Shown piece after piece: positions 57,582 through 64,000 of a stretch of 64,000 nt of DNA. The stretch's first letter is position 1. Each line of letters opens with the position of its first letter. This DNA comes from Hyperoplus lanceolatus (Eukaryota; Chordata; Actinopteri; Uranoscopiformes; Ammodytidae): NCBI GenBank assembly GCA_026929865.2, contig CM049402.1, positions 13,614,001-13,678,000 of the forward strand. Reading direction: 5' to 3'. A program made the translations under genes and the position numbers. The notes beneath the pieces are model-generated. The model did not search any database. It was given only the letters and a program-made list of their open reading frames with translations, and had not been told where the DNA came from.

Positions 57582-57766
57582 GGGGTGCTCCGGTGGCGTG
57601 GTGGATAGAGCGCGTACCATGTTGGCTCCGGTCTTCGTTGTGGTGGTCGAGGGTTCGAGTCCGACCCAGGGACCTTTGCTGCAGGTCATTCCCCTCTCTC
57701 TCTGTCTCCATTTCAACTCTGTACTATCTAATAAAGCTTGAAAATGCAAAAAAAATATAAAAAAAT
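57582..57766 (+). mobile_element. tRNA-derived SINE with 11-bp target duplication
   Basis: Same layout as 52561-52747: box A region (GGCGTGGTGGATAGAGCG), box B (GGGTTCGAGTCC, 57650-57661), CATTTCAACTCTGTACTATC and an AATAAAGCTTG tail. Flanked by ATCTGCAGTAT on both sides (57571-57581 and 57767-57777). The tRNA-like head differs clearly from the other copies. Confidence 0.93.
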
Positions 57767-60700
57767 ATCTGCAGTATCTATTGCATGAGTAGGGTTTTGA
57801 CTTTGATGTCATCTCTGTCAATGCTATAGTTATCTAAGTCAAGTCATTACCATTCATGTATGTTATTTCCATTTTTAGTCACAATTCATGAATATGCATT
57901 ATCTAAAATAATACCCCACATTTTTTGCACACATACAGAAAGTTATTATTATTGATATACATGTAGTTGTATTTGAAATGAATACTATGAGGTAGGAGGC
58001 ATTGGTCAAATTACAGTAAATAAAATCATCAACACAATTACATGTAAATATATGGTAACCACTGATAACTATACTGTTTTTAGCGAAACACTTATGGCAT
58101 TCAGCCCGAATGCCCCTTAGTGCGATTTAAAATAAAAAGCCAGCTGCATATTTTGGACCCATTTGTCAGAGGGTCTGTATATTGCCCACTACCAAACTAA
58201 TCATTGTAGCGTTGTATATTAAGGTAAGGGTAAGTCACATTTGTAGCACTGACATTTCTTAAGGAACTTCAATTTCCCGAAACAGATTTTCTTAATTTCT
58301 CAGACCCAATTGTGTGTGTTGGTCTGCTGATTTTGTGTGTTCATTTGTAGAAACACAATTAGTCTATCAGTGTTGGCCCAAACAACTTTTGTGCAAGAAC
58401 AGTTGCTCTCTATAAAGCAGAGTTATTCATCTCATTGAGCAACAGCCAAACCACTGGTAATTTACGTTAATTTACTTTACGGTATTCATCCATTTAACTG
58501 AATCAAGCTGGTCTGACAAGAATCCAGAGAAGGTCAATTGAAATGAAACAGATAGATACTGTAAGCTCATTCTACTATATCACAATTTTCTACTAACCCC
58601 ACTTCATCTCAGTCCAGGCCCACTCTAATCCACAGCTTTCAGTATTCTCTCCATACATTCAAATAGCACAGAATCCTTAGCCTGTGATCTGAGCTCAAAT
58701 TGTCAAATAAAGGCCTCTAGACGGTTGGGAGATGGTCATGCGGATGTATGCCTTATATAGCATATTTCTGTCTTTGCTTTTTTATCTTTTTCAATCCTAT
58801 TGTTCTCCTCTACGTCCTTTCCTCTGGTATACTCTGTCTCTGACCCAAACAAATAATTGGGAAGCTAGAAGCACACAGAGGCCAATGGGATATGGGAAAG
58901 TCGTATAAACAAAATCAAATGCCAGCTTGTGTCTGCCCTCTTTCGCCACTTTTCAGTAGTCATGACAATTCATTATTCCCTTTCAAACCTTCATAAATCC
59001 CCTCATATGGCTAAAAAACTTCAATTACTATTGGATTTGTGTCCATTTTAAGATGGCTTTTTCTCATAATAAGCCTTAAGGGGGGGGAAAGCAATTGGGA
59101 TTCATAAAGTTGTGCCAAGAGGGGCTGATAATGGTAGAAGACTTGTCCTTCTGCAACCTTCCCTGCCTCATTCTCTTTCCCTCTCACAGCAACCATATAC
59201 TTAAATTCCCACACAAGACCTATAAAGTAAAGTAAGCATCCTCTAGCAGTCTGCGACCATTCTTCGCTGCTCCCCTGATGTTTCGACATCCCTTGAACGT
59301 TCACAAAGTCCCTTATAGCTTTAAGTTCACGAGAGTTCATTCAGAGTTCAGACATCTGTAGCATCTCGTTCAGAGCCGACATTCTGAAAGCCTTACTTTT
59401 ATTTCTATACATGCTTTTCTTGTATATTTATTTTTATAATGTTCAAGAGATGGTAGGGTTAGTAGCACAGATTGGTGCACGAAATGCACAAACGGACTGC
59501 TTTTGTTTCTCAGACATAAAAAGAGTGCGTTAACGTTTAAGCTAGTGTTGGGTATCCCTATTGGTCTAATTAATTGGCCCCTGGCCAGCGGGTTATGAGA
59601 GAAGCCTGACTCCCCGTTTGTTGTACCTCAGTACAATTGGTTGGCCTCGAGAGATTCTGCCCTATGGAATATTATCCTCAGACAAAAATCCCGTTTCCCA
59701 GAAGGCTTGTGTTACTGACACGTCCAGACACTGAAAAGCCTCTTGTTAACAACAGCTGTAAAGTGAGCTTGTTCTATTCTTTGGCTCTTTCTGGAGTTTA
59801 ATCTCTGCCTGTTTCTGCCTGCTTTCATTTCTGTTTCTCCTACTGTCTCGTTGTTTCTCTTGTGCATGGGGAGGGAATCTCGGATTAATTAAAAAAAGGG
59901 ACTTTGAAGTTGGAATCTTGGCCTCGGGGCATTCTGTTCCAATTTTGTTGTGGTGACAGTTGATTTTCTGTTGCCGTTTTAACAACCCAGAGATTCAGAT
60001 ACTGGACAATCTCATCTAATTAGGCAGCTAATGCCGTGTAGCAATAAAAAGCTTTATAACAAAGCTCATTCGTCTCTCTTTTCTTAGTCTCTCTCTCTCT
60101 TACGGTCTTCTACTTTTTTTGTGATGAGGTTCTGTAACTTGAATTTGACCTCTGAAAAAAGTAATTTTATGCACCTGTAACATACTAACTATGTTTACTC
60201 AGAACAACATCTTGTTCAGGTTGGGTTGTGAGGCAGTGCACTGCAATTGGATTACCATTATATTATTTCAGAAATTGCCGACTGTTCATTTGTCACAGTA
60301 ACTGTCACAGTTATTACTGAAGCCTGACAGAGACAAAGACAAGCACAAAGTAGTGTATGGCTTGTTAGATTTCTCCAAAACATGAGGATTTGGATTGTCA
60401 CCTTTTGAAGACACAAGTCACTTTTTAGGGGGACTAGTTTCATGGTTTGGCTTAATGTTAACTACAGTTGCAGACTGTTTGACCAGCAATGGCTAGAGAT
60501 TAAAACATGATAGCAGCCTCCAGCTTGAGTCGATGCCTTCATCATACGCAAGTGTCCTGTAAGAACGATTTTTTTTCTTCCCACATTCCTTCTCTCCAGT
60601 GGATCTAGTACTTTAATATAATATTTTTTTTATTTTTAAAGAGAAATGCCATCCTGTGTAACGAGTGTGACCCAGGAGCCCCTCAACACAATTAAGTCAT

Positions 60701-62260
60701 GTTTGGGGTTTGTGATCTAACCCGAGATGAGGGGCTGTCAGCAGCTGCAGTTGTAGCTGTGCAGAGACAGACAGAATAAGGACTGAAGAGGCGAGACACG
60801 TGGTGAGGAGACAGACAGAAAGTCAGGTTAGAGGGAAAAGGAGGCGCGCTGTAGAGAAGAGAGAACGACAGAAGACAGATAACAAGGGAAAAGACTGAAT
60901 TGGAAGGCGGGCCAGACCAGAGCTCCTCTGTCAAGCTTCTCTTCTCAGCACAGGACCCATGTGCCTATTTCCATCCCACTCACAGTAGTGCTAAAACAAG
61001 TCAGGCAAAAACCCTGTCTACACATACCCAGCAGACGATTTTTAATCTCGTCACTTGTTGGGGGGGGGGTTGGGTTGTACACACTTGCGCACATACAAAG
61101 GTTTACTGCCTTTTCTTATCTACAAATAAAAGCAGTTGTCATCTGCAAACAAGCATGCCCAAATATGTCATCAATGTATATACATTATACAGGATGTGAA
61201 TGTAAAAATACACATGCACCTAAGTCCTACACCTGCATGCATGTAGAGGACGGAGGAGTTTGCAACACTTCAGCCTCACGGGAGGCAGCTGTGCTCTGAT
61301 GTTTTAATCATCTTCGTCTCCAGCATGATAATGAATGACCCATCTGTCCCCTCTCACTGGTGTTCCACTTTAAACTCCCTTATATAAAAGTAATAACCAC
61401 TCACAAGGGCTACAACACAACCATAACAAACCAAATGCTCGTTCCAGTTTCAGCTAAACAATTATTAGGAGGCGCTATGAACCGCCCGGTCTCATCTGCA
61501 TTCAAGAGCATGCATAAGACCTCTGCGGTGACTGTGCGTTAAGGTGGCAGACTTCATGCCATCGGGGCTTGCCTGTGTGTGAGTTTGTGTGTTTATGTGT
61601 GCATTTACGTGTAGTGTATGTGTGTGTGTTTGTAGGCTTATCAGGTGAGCCCGGGCAGAGTGTCAGATGCGGTAATGGAGGCTTCAAAGACAAGCGCTGC
61701 GGTGAGTTCCCCTGGCTGCCTTTTAACAAATCCCCACACACCCCACACACCCCTCCTTCCCTTTCCCCGCTGCTTGGATTGCAGAATGGCAGACAGGCTT
61801 ACAGGTAGACACCTGGATGGATAGGGAAAAGGATGTGGAGAGGAAGATAAGGAAGCAGATAAATAATTAAGTAGGTGCAAAGTCAAACAGACAACAGAAG
61901 GGAACCAGGCTGAGCGACAGGCACAGGAGATACTGAAAAAGCAGGTATACTGCCTGATGGACGGGACAGACACACACAGAGAAAGGTGCAGTCAGACAGT
62001 CAAGGCCAGGTGCTTGCCCAGCCCACCTTCCTTTCACTTGCATGAGTAGAGCTACATCAAATGCCCGCCGCTTGTCTGCTGCTTTGTTCTACTCTTCTCT
62101 TTGCAGCTGTGGTTGTTGTTGTTGTTGTTGTTGTGTTGTTTTGATGCCCATAGTCTTCGCCGTCATCGTCGATTTTTGCTTCCTTTGAAATGGACGTTCT
62201 ATTTCTGGATTGCTGTTTGCTTGTTTCCATTTTCATCTTTTTATTATTTGATTTATCACT

Positions 62261-62381
<121 letters not shown>

Positions 62382-62793
62382 GCATTTGACAAACAGTCCC
62401 AGCTAGGGGATCGTAAATTGAGTCTTTGATCATTAAAATCGCCAGAGGAGACAGATTGTTTAAATTTTTCAGCAATCATGTGGTTATTTTGGGGCTTTTA
62501 ATGTAAAGTATGACATGGCCAAGCAGTTCCAACAATAATATTTCAGACAATATGTAATAATTAATTCTCCTCGATTATGGGGTTTAATTTTTATTTATTA
62601 TTATTTATTCATTTATTTTCTTACTTTAATTTTGCTGGCAGCAAAGTAAGTGTTGTGATTATTTTGCTTAAGATGAAGGTTTCAAGATATTGTCAAGATG
62701 TCTAAACTATACTACAGTATACTAAACCATAGACTGTATATAAGGATTTCAACATGCTTTCATGTCATACAATTCTATATTAGCCAGTTGTTT

Positions 62794-62795
<2 letters not shown>

Positions 62796-62884
<89 letters not shown>

Positions 62885-63060
62885 TCTTTATTTATATAGT
62901 ACCTTTAAAAACAATTTTTTACAAAGTGCTTTACATACAATACACAGGAGCAAGTGCAAATCCAATAAATACATACCAATAAAAAAAAATTAGCTAGATA
63001 CACATACTCATATATACACACAATAAACCAAACAAGATCTATAAGTGCTAGGGTATGACC
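62796..63060 (-). mobile_element. Truncated LINE 3' end with (AAT)n tail
   Basis: About 88 bp of AAT on the + strand (62796-62884) is followed by ATCTTTATTTATATAGTACC and TTTACAAAGTGCTTTACA. On the minus strand this is a 3' end of the form TGTAAAGCACTTTG...TATATAAATAAAGAT followed by (ATT)n. No coding part remains; the right limit is approximate. Confidence 0.6.
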
Positions 63061-63550
63061 CCCCATGACCACTGTGGTAGAAACTCTCCGCCTTGCACCC
63101 ATCCGTTCTCAGAGGCCTTCATAGAATTTGGACCATTTTACTGAACAAGTATAATTGACTGGGTGCCGGCAACAGTGGCAGTCATACATTTGTAAAGAAA
63201 TAGTTTTGCATGGGTCACGTATGTTACACAGCAACGCTCAGACCACGATCAAAGAAAAGTATACATAATGCAGCATCGATGTAGAAAAACAAAATGCAAA
63301 GCAGTAATTGTTGTATTTAAAAAATATCTAATGTTTTAGTTCTTGCTTAGTGCAAGCGATTGATACATTCATTATTTGTGTGGTGAGAAATCAAAATTGC
63401 ACGTTAATTAATTAATTTAATCCAAAAAATCAAAAAGGATTATTTTTTGCCAGTGTCTTGCCAGCTGGACGCTTAAACATTTGAATACACAGTAACGTCC
63501 ATTACCTAACCTCTCCTGTCTCTGCACAATGTTACATCTATATATGCTAA

Positions 63551-64000
<450 letters not shown>

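Noticed and set aside
57600..57670. A second tRNA gene
   Set aside because: Also the head of a SINE with flanking duplications.

Overview
The window is vertebrate nuclear DNA. It is intron-rich, AT-rich and full of (CA)n/(CT)n microsatellites, L2/CR1-type LINEs, tRNA-derived SINEs and short inverted-repeat DNA transposons, which together suggest a teleost fish. No bacterial or phage features, CRISPR array or rRNA were seen.

Only one host protein-coding gene can be supported: mid2 (TRIM1), a microtubule-associated RING E3 ligase of the TRIM C-I class, on the + strand. Two coding exons are visible. The large first coding exon (CDS 37214-38059) encodes RING, B-box 1 and B-box 2. After a 25.6-kb intron comes a 96-bp exon (63638-63733) encoding the start of the coiled coil. 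The rest of the gene (coiled coil, COS, FN3, SPRY) lies beyond the right edge. A GC-rich stretch ending in a good splice donor (about 2356-2861) is a candidate promoter and 5' untranslated exon. If it is spliced to the coding exon it creates a 29-codon upstream ORF that stops 2 nt before the mid2 start codon. The fish protein carries a Gly/Ser/His/Asn-rich insert between RING and B-box 1.

The rest is intron or flank filled with mobile elements. From left to right: a 2.2-kb inverted-repeat transposon (7681-9905) with an 848-bp foldback element nested inside it; a minus-strand LINE (11781-15800), close to full length but frameshifted, with a 2A-like motif; a 9-bp-TSD DNA element (19500-20081); a plus-strand LINE (about 20280-24955) with a complete esterase-type ORF1 and a complete endonuclease/RT ORF2; a truncated LINE tail (25265-25480); a second 9-bp-TSD element (29452-30050); TTAA-flanked MITEs (31497-31718, 38131-38490); a TA-flanked 1.26-kb element (54271-55526); three copies of one tRNA-derived SINE; and other LINE tails. 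The two LINEs form a natural contrast. The minus-strand copy keeps the endonuclease GDFN motif but has broken frames. The plus-strand copy has unbroken ORFs but has lost the catalytic Asn (GDFK).

A dispersed repeat is present twice (11590-15905, split by the first LINE, and 24957-25240, unsplit). The second copy gives an empty-site comparison that fixes the ends of the first LINE. The remaining long stretches hold only microsatellites and unrecognised AT-rich sequence.
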